Positions 7,761-15,138 of a DNA stretch of 64,000 bases are shown in pieces; position 1 is the stretch's first letter, and each line of letters starts with the position of its first letter. The DNA comes from Anaerolineales bacterium UBA5195. GTDB lineage: Bacteria; Chloroflexota; Anaerolineae; Anaerolineales; Villigracilaceae. The notes beneath the pieces are model-generated. The model searched no databases. It was not told the DNA's origin and was given only the letters and a program-made list of their open reading frames with translations. The stretch lies in assembly GCA_002412925.1 (NCBI GenBank), contig DHVZ01000011.1, positions 225,228 to 289,227 of the forward strand, given 5' to 3'. A program made the position numbers and the translations under genes.

Positions 7761-9230
7761 CTACTTGCGCCCGCCCCATTTGATGGGGTCGCCGGGGTAG
7801 CCGAGGGCTTTCCAGTCCAGGCGGCCGTTGTCGCTGTGGCAATCGCCGCATTGCAGGGCGTTTTCCTTGGGCTGGACCATGTGCGTGGTCGGCCAGTACA
7901 TGTAGGTTTCAGCAAAGCCGAAACCGCCGCTGTATTTCAAACCCATGCGTTCTTCAGAGAGCTTGAAGGCGTTGTCCCAATCGAAGGTTGTCCAGTAACC
8001 GTCCGGGCCGGCGGTGACAGGGGCCAGCAGGTAGTTGAAGCCGGTATCGTAGGGCTGCTTGGCCACATGCAGTTTGAAGGGGAAAATCTTGGCGCTCTTG
8101 TCGCTGATCTTGCCCGCCGGTCTATTGATGTAGGTCGGCTGCGTGGGGTCGATTTTATCGCCGAGCAGGTAGCGGTAATCGAGGTTCCCGTTGAACCACA
8201 GGTAGGTCGGCTGAACGTTCTTTTCGTAAACGAAATCGCCCTTGATTTTCAGGTAGGTGAAGTGGTCGTCGCCAATGTCCTGGCCGGAAGTTGACCAATC
8301 CCAGTACACTTTGGTGGGGTCCTCAATGGCGAAGGCCGGGATGTGGCAGGTCTGGCAGGCGATGGCTTCCATGTGCAGGCCGAGGCGTTCATCTTTGTGC
8401 GGGTTGGCGGCGTGACATTGGGTGCAGGAAACCTGTTCCGCCGGGTCGATGGTCAGGTTGTCAACCACGAGGCGGCCCTTGACCTGGTGGTTGGTGGTGG
8501 TGTGGCAATCGGTGCAGAGCAGATTATTCCGTCCCATGTGAACATCCTGGTTTTCGGCGGGGTAGATCAGGCTTTCATCCAGGTCGCCGTGCTTGACCCC
8601 GTTGCCGCCACCGCCGTCAAAGTGGCATTTTCCGCACATGGAGCGATTCGGCGCGGCCACGGATTGTGCGGCAGCGATCAGGTTGGTGCCCTCGAGGGGG
8701 TTGCCGTACGAACCTTTGACGTAGCCCGAAGTGGCATGACAGACCAGGCAGTCGACGTTTTCGGGGTTGCTGAAGTCTTGCGCCTGGTCGAAGGTGGCAG
8801 ATTCCTGCCAGTTGTAGCCGATATGGCAACTCATACAACTCTTTTGGTTGCCCTGCGCGCTGATGCAGAAGTTGTTAATCTGGTTGAGTTTGCCAATGGT
8901 GGCTTTTTCGCCGTCCCGCCAGGGAATCGTGAACTCCTGGCTTTCCCAGGTCCAGTGGGTGGTCATCATGATGTCTTCGGCCGCTTTGGGGTGGCATTCG
9001 AGACAGGCGCGGGTGATCTCCGGGCCGGTGACGGTTAGCGGGTCAGTCACATCCTTGAATTTCCCGGCGATGATGTCGGTGTGGGCCACATGCACGGGGT
9101 GTTTGGGGATGCTGGCCCAGGGGTTGTCCCTGGCCGGGGCGGTCTTGGGCCAGAAGACAATCACTGGCACGAGCGTCACAGCCAGGATGCCGATCAGGCC
9201 CAAAATCCAATAGGGTTTTACTTTTGTCAT
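7761..9230 (-). CDS. Octahaem c-type cytochrome, tetrathionate reductase (OTR) family
   Basis: Protein of 489 aa with an N-terminal membrane anchor/signal (residues 8-27) and eight CxxCH motifs at residues 76, 132, 161, 199, 239, 269, 292 and 461. The spacing, with a long haem-free stretch before the last motif, fits the octahaem tetrathionate reductase family. Purified OTR from Shewanella reduces tetrathionate and also nitrite and hydroxylamine. A Lys (K130) precedes the second motif in NQKSCMSCH; the second haem of OTR is the active site and has a lysine ligand, but which lysine is used here cannot be told by eye. The start is the ATG at 9230 after GAGGAGAATGCA; an in-frame ATG at 9275 is less well placed. 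It is first in the minus-strand sulfur cluster, next to ArsR. Confidence 0.87.
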   Translation of the reverse strand: MTKVKPYWILGLIGILAVTLVPVIVFWPKTAPARDNPWASIPKHPVHVAHTDIIAGKFKDVTDPLTVTGPEITRACLECHPKAAEDIMMTTHWTWESQEFTIPWRDGEKATIGKLNQINNFCISAQGNQKSCMSCHIGYNWQESATFDQAQDFSNPENVDCLVCHATSGYVKGSYGNPLEGTNLIAAAQSVAAPNRSMCGKCHFDGGGGNGVKHGDLDESLIYPAENQDVHMGRNNLLCTDCHTTTNHQVKGRLVVDNLTIDPAEQVSCTQCHAANPHKDERLGLHMEAIACQTCHIPAFAIEDPTKVYWDWSTSGQDIGDDHFTYLKIKGDFVYEKNVQPTYLWFNGNLDYRYLLGDKIDPTQPTYINRPAGKISDKSAKIFPFKLHVAKQPYDTGFNYLLAPVTAGPDGYWTTFDWDNAFKLSEERMGLKYSGGFGFAETYMYWPTTHMVQPKENALQCGDCHSDNGRLDWKALGYPGDPIKWGGRK

Positions 9231-9280
9231 TGCATTCTCCTCGGGGGTGATGAGAAAGGGTTTCAGGTTGGGCAAAACCT

Positions 9281-9343
9281 AACGCGAAGTCGCCAAGACG
9301 CAAAGGGGAATAGAAAATCTTGGCGGCTTCGCGTCTTGGCGTT
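9281..9343. repeat. Palindromic repeat (CTTGGCGGCTTCGCGTCTTGG type)
   Basis: AACGCGAAGTCGCCAAG (9281-9296 region) faces CTTGGCGGCTTCGCG (9319-9333), followed by a second TCTTGGCGTT. It is a REP-like intergenic palindrome between arsR and the octahaem cytochrome gene, able to form a long hairpin in RNA from either strand. Confidence 0.55.
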
Positions 9344-9350
9344 AAAGGGT

Positions 9351-9689
9351 TTATGCGTCAATTTCTTCCAGTAAATTGGCGTGATACGCAATTCGGTCGC
9401 GCATCACGGCCCGCATCAAGTCGATGGCCTGGATCAGGCGCTGGTCAGAGAGGGAGTAGGTGATGGTCGTGCCGGAACGGGTAGTCTGGACCAGCCCGCG
9501 TTCACGTAAAACCTTCAAGTGCCGTGAGACAGTGGGTTGGGTGGTTTGTAGTTCATTGGTTAGTTCGGTTACGTTGCGCGGATTTTCGGAAAGCGCATAA
9601 AGAATGAGCAGACGTGTCGGGTCCGAGAGCGCTGAACAGAAATCAGCCTGGAGTTGGATCAGTTCCTGAGTCAAACTTTGTGCAAGCAT
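9351..9689 (-). CDS. ArsR/SmtB-family transcriptional regulator
   Basis: Winged-helix regulator of 112 aa with the ArsR core LSDPTRLLILYALSENPRNVT and the recognition helix TTQPTVSRHLKVLRERGLV (residues about 50-67). The only cysteine is Cys18, in the helix before the core. The metal-binding ELCVCD motif is missing and only one candidate thiol is visible, so a classic metal sensor is unlikely. The start is the ATG at 9689, preceded by AAGGAG; a longer frame to 9758 has no ribosome site and would run through the putative operator. Its place directly upstream of the octahaem and YeeE genes on the same strand suggests it controls them and itself. The inducer is unknown. Confidence 0.85.
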   Translation of the reverse strand: MLAQSLTQELIQLQADFCSALSDPTRLLILYALSENPRNVTELTNELQTTQPTVSRHLKVLRERGLVQTTRSGTTITYSLSDQRLIQAIDLMRAVMRDRIAYHANLLEEIDA

Positions 9690-9711
9690 GTTGCTCCTTA
9701 TATACGCATAA

Positions 9712-9727
9712 ACACATATGTATGTGT
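9712..9727. promoter_or_regulatory. Candidate ArsR operator
   Basis: ACACATATGTATGTGT is a 16-bp imperfect palindrome (14 of 16 positions symmetric) lying 23 bp upstream of the arsR start codon. Size and position fit an ArsR autoregulatory operator. No binding evidence exists beyond symmetry and location. Confidence 0.4.
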
Positions 9728-9853
9728 GCCAATCATAGCTTTGTGAATAAAAGCTCAATAGTGATGGATGTCACCTGAAGTTTATGACAATGTCATCAAT
9801 TGTTTGAGGCTTGGGCTCTGACAAAAATAATTCCCCGCGGGTTTGCAATTATC

Positions 9854-9892
9854 GGTATTTCACGAAAGTTGGGAGAACTTTCGTGAAATACC
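9854..9892. repeat. MITE-like element, copy 1 (ends only)
   Basis: Perfect hairpin with 17-bp arms GGTATTTCACGAAAGTT and AACTTTCGTGAAATACC around GGGAG. It matches the two ends of the element seen at 15004 and 41200 with the middle deleted. Confidence 0.65.
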
Positions 9893-9976
9893 AAGTGTGT
9901 ATTAAAAAACGCGGTGCTCCTATGAAATCGAAGCACCTCTGATCCAGGCAAGGAGAATCATTTGCCTGATACTGCC

Positions 9977-10033
9977 CTAATATTTGTGAGCGCTGATGGT
10001 TTTCTGATCATCAGTGACAACTGCGATTTTCAT
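9977..10033 (-). pseudogene. Possible remnant of a dinitrogenase iron-molybdenum cofactor (NifX/NifB-like) family gene
   Basis: An 18-codon frame reads MKIAVVTDDQKTISAHKY and stops. The first 16 residues look like the N-terminus of small NifX/NifB-domain proteins, which normally run to 100-130 aa. No continuation was found in the other frames downstream. A MITE-like element starts about 10 bp upstream of the ATG where a ribosome site would be expected. Read as a decayed fragment; chance resemblance over so short a stretch cannot be excluded. Confidence 0.33.
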
Positions 10034-10043
10034 TATTATTACC

Positions 10044-10147
10044 TCGCGAAAGTTGAGAGTATTTCCGATTTTGGTGTGTGTGGCGGGCGTACGCCCGCCA
10101 CACACACCAAAATCGGGCTTATTCAAATGGCTTCGTGAACTACTGAT
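10044..10147. repeat. MITE-like element, copy 2 (near full length)
   Basis: The core at 10065-10116 is a perfect 52-bp palindrome whose left arm begins CCGATTTTGGTGTGTG. It is flanked by GCGAAAGTTGAGAG on the left and GGCTTCGTGAACTACTGAT on the right, as in other copies. Confidence 0.75.
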
Positions 10148-10402
10148 TAGATATACTCTGTTGATAAGCCGGTTCAAGAATGAGTGGTGCGCATAAAATA
10201 AATGGCAAATGCAACCCCCACCAACAGGAGAGGTCAGGATTTTCATCTTCCAATCCCATGGGCTTTTTTTGTGCGCCGCTCATTTCTCGATTATCTCGTT
10301 TTCCGTGTCTGATAACCGGGACTGGGTTACGCCAGGAAATTTATGCTAAGATGGATGCTGAAAAAGTGTTTGGCTCCCATCGCTGAGAGGAAACAGATCA
10401 AA

Positions 10403-10843
10403 ATGGATTTCAACATGCGCCCCATCGGCATCATTCGTTCACCCTTTACTGATCAGGAAAAAACACCTATTCAGGCTTCCCGTTCTCAGGCGCCTGGCCA
10501 GGTGGAAGTCATCCCTGAATATGTCGAAGGGTTACAAGACCTGGATGGCTTCTCACACATCATTCTCCTGTATGTCTGGCACGAGGCCCGGGGGTATGAT
10601 TTGCTCGTTAAACCATTTCTGGATGACCATCTGCGCGGCGTTTTTGCCACACGCTATCCGGGCCGCCCAAATCAGATCGGGATTTCGGTTGTCGGGTTGC
10701 GTTCGATCCACGGAAATATACTGGAAATTGAAGGTGTGGATATGCTGGATAAAACCCCACTGTTGGATATCAAACCTTACGTGCCGGATTTTGACATTCG
10801 GACCGGAACACGCAGTGGCTGGTACGAAACTCGAACAAAATAG
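10403..10843 (+). CDS. trmO: tRNA (N6-threonylcarbamoyladenosine37-N6)-methyltransferase, TrmO/TsaA family
   Basis: Protein of 146 aa consisting of the single TsaA/TrmO beta-barrel domain. It starts MRPIGIIRSPF and has the family segments DLDGFSHIILLYVWHEA, RGVFATRYPGRPNQIGIS and LRSIHGNILEIEGVDMLD, ending in the conserved DIKPYVPDFD. TrmO uses S-adenosylmethionine to methylate the t6A37 base of certain tRNAs. The domain-only length equals the short bacterial and archaeal forms; Escherichia coli TrmO has an added C-terminal domain. The start is the ATG at 10403 after AGAGGAAACAGATC. It is monocistronic, with a MITE-like copy upstream and a hairpin downstream. Confidence 0.88.
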   Translation: MDFNMRPIGIIRSPFTDQEKTPIQASRSQAPGQVEVIPEYVEGLQDLDGFSHIILLYVWHEARGYDLLVKPFLDDHLRGVFATRYPGRPNQIGISVVGLRSIHGNILEIEGVDMLDKTPLLDIKPYVPDFDIRTGTRSGWYETRTK

Positions 10844-10864
10844 CGCTGGCAGGTAATTAAAACC

Positions 10865-10901
10865 AAACCGCCTCGAGGCCGGCCCAGGCCCTTGGCGGTT
10901 T
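10865..10901 (+). terminator. Hairpin after trmO, probable terminator
   Basis: AAACCGCC (10865-10872) pairs with GGCGGTTT (10894-10901), with inner GGCC/GGCC pairing possible, 22 bp after the stop. The following tract TGCTTTCGG is only weakly T-rich. Confidence 0.5.
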
Positions 10902-11019
10902 GCTTTCGGAGAATGTAATCGCTAGTATAGGCCATTCAGTTTAGCGGAACCTGAACGAAGGTTAAGCGGCAGATAAGAGTTTTACCTGTTCCTCACGCTG
11001 GCGCACCTGGATGATATTT

Positions 11020-11112
11020 GGCTCTTTGGGAATCTCCGTGGTAAGACCCCAAAATGCGGCACTCTTCACCCCGTAATCCCATCGGGGCAGGCAGGAAAAT
11101 CTTGAAGTCCCT
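11020..11112 (+). repeat. Two-hairpin intergenic element, copy 1
   Basis: About 93 bp starting GGCTCTTTGGGAATCTCCG. Hairpin 1 is TTTGGG (11025-11030) with CCCAAA (11048-11053). Hairpin 2 is CCCCG (11069-11073) with CGGGG (11083-11087). The same element occurs at 36910 and 40271 in the same orientation. It lies upstream of the NapH-like gene, about 150 bp from its start. I recognise no known riboswitch. Confidence 0.6.
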
Positions 11113-11260
11113 GAAATTCAAGCGAGTTGATTGACCAGCTGTGGCATACTACTTTAGTGTTGCCTGTCAGGTTTATCTTCACGAAAACTTTACACAGTAT
11201 TTATCAGTTCTTGATGGTTCGCCGCTATGATCGGGGCAATCTCACTTTAGGAGTTGCCAA

Positions 11261-12175
11261 ATGACATCTCAATCCGTTCTCGTCAAAAATGGACAGGTCA
11301 AACCGCGTTTAAGCGGCATCAGGGCTTGGCTCACTACCCAAACTTTCAGGCGGCTGGTACAACTGGCCTTTGCTGTGTTCATCGTGTATGTTACTGTCGT
11401 ACATGTTTTGGCGGGCGAGGGAGCCTCCAACCTCACCGCCTCGCCGGAAGCATTCTGTCCACTTGGTGGTCTGGAAACGTTTTACAAGTACGTCACCAGC
11501 GGCGGGAGTTTTGTGCCTCACACACATCTCTCGAACCTGGTCATCGGCGCGGCGGTGCTGGTCACGGCCTTGCTGTTGCGCTCCGCTTTCTGCGGCTGGA
11601 TCTGCCCTTTAGGCTTTATCCAGGACATCCTCCACAGTTTCAGTGCCTGGCTGCAGAAGCGTTTTGTGCCGGTACGTAAATTCTTCCGCGCACTGGCGCA
11701 GCGCGGCCAGCCGGTTTGGGCTTTCCTCGATAAATACCTGCGTTTCGTCAAATATGGCGTGCTGGTTTGGTCGGTGACAGGCGCGGCGATCTATGGCGTC
11801 ATGGTTTTCAAGGATTACGATCCCTGGTCGGCGCTGATCAATATCGCTGAATGGGTTTTCACACCTGGCTTGGTCGTGCTTGGGCTGACGTTGGTCGGTT
11901 CACTGTTCGTTGAGCGTCCCTGGTGCCGCTATGCCTGCCCGCTCGGTGCGGCCAGCGGGCTGCTGGGCAAACTCAGCCCGGTCTATCTCAAGCGCGAGGC
12001 AGAGGCCTGCACTTCCTGCAAGATTTGCACGAATGCCTGCCCGATGGGGCTGGATGTCCATACTCCCAATGTCATCACCAGCGTGGACTGTGTCAGTTGT
12101 CTCGAATGTGTTAGCCAGTGCCCGCGTGAAGGCGCATTGGAAGTCAAAATTGGTCTGCCGCTGATGGCAAAATAA
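11261..12175 (+). CDS. NapH/NosR-like membrane ferredoxin protein (4Fe-4S)
   Basis: Protein of 304 aa with about five membrane helices. It has two membrane-associated cysteine motifs typical of NapH, NosR and CcoG relatives: CGWICPLGF (from Cys111) and CRYACPLGA (about residue 227). Two CxxCxxCxxxCP clusters near the C-terminus (CTSCKICTNACP and CVSCLECVSQCP) bind [4Fe-4S] clusters. An additional EAFCPLGG motif sits near residue 66. Such proteins carry electrons from the quinone pool to periplasmic or cytoplasmic reductases. ATG at 11261 after AGGAGTTGCCAA. The next small gene starts 10 bp after its stop, so they form an operon. The electron acceptor is not identified. Confidence 0.85.
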   Translation: MTSQSVLVKNGQVKPRLSGIRAWLTTQTFRRLVQLAFAVFIVYVTVVHVLAGEGASNLTASPEAFCPLGGLETFYKYVTSGGSFVPHTHLSNLVIGAAVLVTALLLRSAFCGWICPLGFIQDILHSFSAWLQKRFVPVRKFFRALAQRGQPVWAFLDKYLRFVKYGVLVWSVTGAAIYGVMVFKDYDPWSALINIAEWVFTPGLVVLGLTLVGSLFVERPWCRYACPLGAASGLLGKLSPVYLKREAEACTSCKICTNACPMGLDVHTPNVITSVDCVSCLECVSQCPREGALEVKIGLPLMAK

Positions 12176-12185
12176 GGAGCTGGTG

Positions 12186-12524
12186 ATGAAAATTAATCCT
12201 TTTGTATTTGGTGTCTTGGTTCTGGTGGTTTTTCTTGGCGTGATTTTCGGGTTCCAGGAGGCGGGGGTTTGGTCCACATCCGGGAAGGTGGGCGCCTCGG
12301 GTGAACGTATCCAGCCTTCGGCGGCGGATGTAAACACGGTCAAGGGCTGGATGACGCTCGAGCAGGTCTCCACCACTTTCAATGTGCCGCTCGCCGAGAT
12401 CGTCTCCGTCTTTAGCCTGCCTGCCGATACACCGGCCTCCACTGCCCTGAAAGATTTGGAAAGCGATACATTCGACATCCCGGCCTTGCGAACCTGGCTG
12501 CAAGAGCGTCAACCCAAACCATAA
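12186..12524 (+). CDS. Small membrane-anchored protein paired with the NapH-like protein
   Basis: Protein of 112 aa: one N-terminal transmembrane helix (residues about 6-23), a short linker, then a soluble domain starting VKGWMTLEQVSTTFNVPLAEI and ending with LKDLESDTFDIPALRTWLQ. I do not recognise an established function. The soluble part looks like two helix pairs, and its position right behind the ferredoxin gene suggests a subunit of the same membrane complex. The ATG at 12186 (after AAGGAG) is preferred to the overlapping GTG at 12183. Confidence 0.7.
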   Translation: MKINPFVFGVLVLVVFLGVIFGFQEAGVWSTSGKVGASGERIQPSAADVNTVKGWMTLEQVSTTFNVPLAEIVSVFSLPADTPASTALKDLESDTFDIPALRTWLQERQPKP

Positions 12525-12586
12525 ATTGGTCGCAAAATGCAACTTTTTTGAGTTATCCTCATCAAAGGAACATATTCAAATTGGTG

Positions 12587-12662
12587 TTTCACGAAAATTG
12601 AAAGAGTTTCCGCTTCAGGTGTGAGTGGCGGGCTTCTCCGAGAGGTTTCGTGAATTACTGAT
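12587..12662. repeat. MITE-like element, copy 3 (degenerate)
   Basis: The ends TTTCACGAAAATTGAAAGAG and GGTTTCGTGAATTACTGAT are preserved. The central palindrome has decayed to GTGTGAGTGGCGGGC with no right arm. Confidence 0.6.
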
Positions 12663-12694
12663 ATTACCAAAAAAACATCAGGAGTATGAATATT

Positions 12695-13078
12695 ATGGAA
12701 ATGCTGATTGATTTTCCCGGTGGCTCGCGCGTTGATGCGCATTTTGGTCCCTTCACCGTCCCGACTGACCAGCCCCCGGCGGCCAGCGCCCCGACCCCCT
12801 TTGCACTTTTCCTCTCGTCGATTGGGACCTGCGCCGGGATTTATGTGCTCGGTTTTTGCCAGCAGCGCGGCCTGCCCACTAATGGCATCCGCATTGTGCA
12901 GCGGATTCACAGCAACCCGCTGAGTGGGATGGTCGAAAAAATTGACCTGGAGATTCAGGTTCCGGCAGAGTTTCCTGAGAAATATCGCGATTCGCTGATT
13001 CGTTCGGCAGAATTATGCGCCGTCAAGAAACATCTTGAAAACCCTCCCAAGTTCGATGTCTCGACCAAGGTGGTGTAA
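12695..13078 (+). CDS. OsmC-family protein
   Basis: Protein of 127 aa of the OsmC/Ohr fold. The two family cysteines are in SSIGTCAGIYVLGFC (Cys46) and SAELCAVKKHLENPP (Cys108). OsmC proteins are thiol-dependent peroxidases; the YhfA-like branch often occurs with sulfur-transfer genes. The start at 12695 (MEMLIDFPGG) leaves a proper gap to AGGAG; an ATG nine bases earlier abuts that ribosome site. It lies just upstream of the AhpD-like gene, which fits a thiol-redox role. Substrate unknown. Confidence 0.82.
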   Translation: MEMLIDFPGGSRVDAHFGPFTVPTDQPPAASAPTPFALFLSSIGTCAGIYVLGFCQQRGLPTNGIRIVQRIHSNPLSGMVEKIDLEIQVPAEFPEKYRDSLIRSAELCAVKKHLENPPKFDVSTKVV

Positions 13079-13131
13079 TCATCCAAAGGAACCGGTGGAA
13101 GCCGGTTCTTTTGATTCGGAAGGAACTCCCC

Positions 13132-13677
13132 GTGAACGCATTTATCGACCCACCATCTAGAACGCCGTTATTACTCAGACTCGGCATCTGGGTCTCGGAA
13201 AAAATTACCGGTAAGCGTATGCTGCCCGCCCGCATCCTGGCCTGGTACCCCAAGGCGGCCATCGGCTCAGGTGTTCTGGAATCGCTGGTAGCTCACCATG
13301 ATGGGAAACTGGATGAGCGTATGTTAAAACTGGTGCGCATGGCGGCGTCGTTTGCGGCGGCCTGTCCATTCTGTATCGACATGAATTCTTACGCATATCA
13401 GTCTGTGGGGATTACCAGGGACGAACTGCTGGCTCTGCGCGGAAAGTTGGAACTGGATTCCGCCCCAACGCTATCGGCGCGGGAAAAACTGGCGATTCAA
13501 TATGCCCGGTTGGTTTCGCAGACTCCGCTCAAGTTCTATCCTGATTTCATCGAGCAGGTGAAGGCCAATTTTGATGAGCGCGAGATGGTGATCCTGGCTT
13601 CGACGGCGGCGCAGGTCAATTACTGGGCGCGGCTGATCCAGGCGCTGGGTATTCCACCCGCCGGGTTTTCGGAGTAG
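13132..13677 (+). CDS. Carboxymuconolactone decarboxylase / AhpD-like protein
   Basis: All-helical protein of 181 aa with the alkylhydroperoxidase signature CPFCIDMN (Cys78, Cys81), where AhpD has CxxCxxxH and this protein has Asn85 at the His position. The flanking KLVRMAASFAAA and INYW-like VNYWARLIQ segments are typical of the family. It probably acts as a disulfide reductase or peroxidase partner. The start is the GTG at 13132 after AAGGAACTCCCC; an upstream TTG at 13111 has no ribosome site. It ends 64 bp before a strong bidirectional hairpin that separates it from the convergent DUF2892 gene. Confidence 0.82.
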   Translation: MNAFIDPPSRTPLLLRLGIWVSEKITGKRMLPARILAWYPKAAIGSGVLESLVAHHDGKLDERMLKLVRMAASFAAACPFCIDMNSYAYQSVGITRDELLALRGKLELDSAPTLSAREKLAIQYARLVSQTPLKFYPDFIEQVKANFDEREMVILASTAAQVNYWARLIQALGIPPAGFSE

Positions 13678-13740
13678 GGGCGCGGCGGATTTTGCCTGCC
13701 CAGACAATTTCTCCAGCCCCCGCTGTGCCCCTACTGACAG

Positions 13741-13778
13741 AAGATAAACAACACGGGATCGCCCGTGTTGTTTATCTT
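13741..13778. terminator. Bidirectional terminator between the AhpD-like and DUF2892 genes
   Basis: Perfect 17-bp stem: AAGATAAACAACACGGG, loop ATCG, CCCGTGTTGTTTATCTT. Both arms end in A/T-rich sequence, so it can end transcription from either side of this convergent pair. Confidence 0.85.
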
Positions 13779-13796
13779 AAAATGTCGTGGAGAAAG

Positions 13797-13994
13797 TTAT
13801 TTCTTCAGCGTGCTGAAGTTAACCAGGGCATACAGTGGGCAGAAGCCAATGGCGGCAGTCGCGAGCATGATTACACCCAAAACGTTTGCCACAATTGCCA
13901 GTACGCCGCTCAATACGCCAAATCCAAGGGCCAGCAGGATAACGCCCGCGACAGCGCGGATAATACGGTCAACGTTCGATTCATTCAATTTCAT
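13797..13994 (-). CDS. DUF2892 (YgaP-like transmembrane) protein
   Basis: Protein of 65 aa: MKLNESNVDRIIRAVAG followed by two membrane helices and the family end GFCPLYALVNFSTLK. DUF2892 domains are often fused to or placed beside rhodaneses, as here (a rhodanese gene starts 384 bp away on the opposite strand). The ATG at 13994 follows GAGGCTACC; a GTG/ATG-like extension to 14012 would include the ribosome site. Function unknown; possibly a membrane anchor for sulfur transfer. Confidence 0.85.
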   Translation of the reverse strand: MKLNESNVDRIIRAVAGVILLALGFGVLSGVLAIVANVLGVIMLATAAIGFCPLYALVNFSTLKK

Positions 13995-14377
13995 GGTAGC
14001 CTCCTCAGGCAAGCATAGAATTCGGTTTACTGTCTTCTTTGATGCGCCTGTTCTGAAAAGGTGACACCTCGGGCGGGATTGGTGAATTTTTGGGTTCTGG
14101 GCGGGTTTTCTTGTTTAGTTGTCTGTGTCCGCCAATTGATTAATTGATTTGGGTGCGTTTCATTTGGATAATTGGTAAGCTGGTTGAGTAGGGCGGTGGT
14201 CTTCGGCCCGTATCGAAACCTGCGCTTCCGGGTCTCGATACGCCGAAAAAACATCGGCTACTCGACCCTCGGTTTTCCTTTTATTGAAATGAAACACCCC
14301 CTATTGATTTTACAGAAAATGCAACTCTTTCGCTGTTTGCGTATCAAAGTCTAAAAATGCTTTAAGGAGATGAAAGC
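13995..14377. other. Intergenic region between divergent DUF2892 and rhodanese genes
   Basis: No coding frame of note. It contains a weak inverted repeat around GGTCTCGATACG and CGTATCGAAACC (14203-14241). The segment should hold both promoters; no clear -35/-10 pair was identified. Confidence 0.4.
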
Positions 14378-14731
14378 ATGGATTTTCTGACCAAACTATT
14401 TGGTTCCCCGGTGCCTGCCTTAAGCGCCACTGGGTTGCATGAGAAGCTCAAAAGCGGAAAGCGCCTGTTTATCCTGGATGTTCGCCAGCCGGAAGAGTTT
14501 CGCGAGGGGCATATCAGCGGGGCAAGTTTGATCCCGTTGGGCAAACTGCGCCAGCACATGCAGGAGTTGCCCAGGGAGCGGGAAATTGTCTGCGTCTGCG
14601 CTTCGGGGAGTCGCTCCAGTTCGGCGGCCCGCCAACTGGCTTCTGCCGGATTTAACGTGATTAATATGAAGGGCGGAATGTTTGCCTGGCAGCGAGCAGC
14701 GCTGCCGGTAAAGAAGGGGATGGCGCCCTAA
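14378..14731 (+). CDS. Single-domain rhodanese (sulfurtransferase)
   Basis: Protein of 117 aa. It has the rhodanese core FILDVRQPEEFREGHISGASLIPLG and an intact active-site loop CASGSRS with Cys74, followed by GGMFAW. It transfers sulfane sulfur from thiosulfate or a persulfide to thiols. The ATG at 14378 follows AAGGAGATGAAAGC. In contrast to the rhodanese-like domain of the YeeE fusion (Ser at this position), this copy keeps the catalytic Cys, so it could be the active sulfur carrier of the region. Confidence 0.9.
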   Translation: MDFLTKLFGSPVPALSATGLHEKLKSGKRLFILDVRQPEEFREGHISGASLIPLGKLRQHMQELPREREIVCVCASGSRSSSAARQLASAGFNVINMKGGMFAWQRAALPVKKGMAP

Positions 14732-14967
14732 AGGAATTAATTGACGGGCTGAGAAAGGCCCCCGCAAGTCTCCGAAAATTCAAAGGTTACCCTACAATTG
14801 AAACCCTCACCCAGCAGATCTTTTTTGCGGAGTGCGTAAAGAGCCCGGCGATTTCTCCCAAGAAAGCACCGGGGAGCTTGGGTTAAGGCTTGCGCGGGGT
14901 GCAGGATGATTTTTCCATCAATTGGGCAGTTTGATTATGTCAGTTTATTAATCAATTTACGGATAAT

Positions 14968-14995
14968 TGACAATGCTTCCTCTCTCGACTAAACT
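14968..14995 (+). promoter_or_regulatory. Candidate sigma70-type promoter upstream of the oxoamine synthase gene
   Basis: TTGACA (14968-14973), 16-bp spacer, TAAACT (14990-14995). A MITE-like element lies between it and the gene start at 15139, so it would be transcribed in the leader. Confidence 0.4.
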
Positions 14996-15003
14996 TGTTG
15001 ATC

Positions 15004-15114
15004 ATCAGCACTTCACGAAAGTTGCAAGAAATTCCGATTTTGGGTATGCGCGGCAGGCGCCCGCTGCGCATACCCAAAATCGGACTTCTCTGAGATGTTT
15101 TGCGAACTGCTGAT
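15004..15114. repeat. MITE-like element, copy 4 (full length, 111 bp)
   Basis: Terminal inverted repeats ATCAGCACTTCACGAAA and TTTTGCGAACTGCTGAT. The core 15034-15083 is a palindrome (23 of 25 pairs) beginning CCGATTTTGGGTATGCGC. Complete ends make this a good reference copy. Confidence 0.75.
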
Positions 15115-15138
15115 TATCACGAAATAAAGGAGCGCGGC

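Noticed and set aside
11020..11112. Two-hairpin element as a known riboswitch (cobalamin, SAM, c-di-GMP-I, THF)
   Set aside because: None of the conserved sequence blocks I know for these classes is present, so it is left unassigned.
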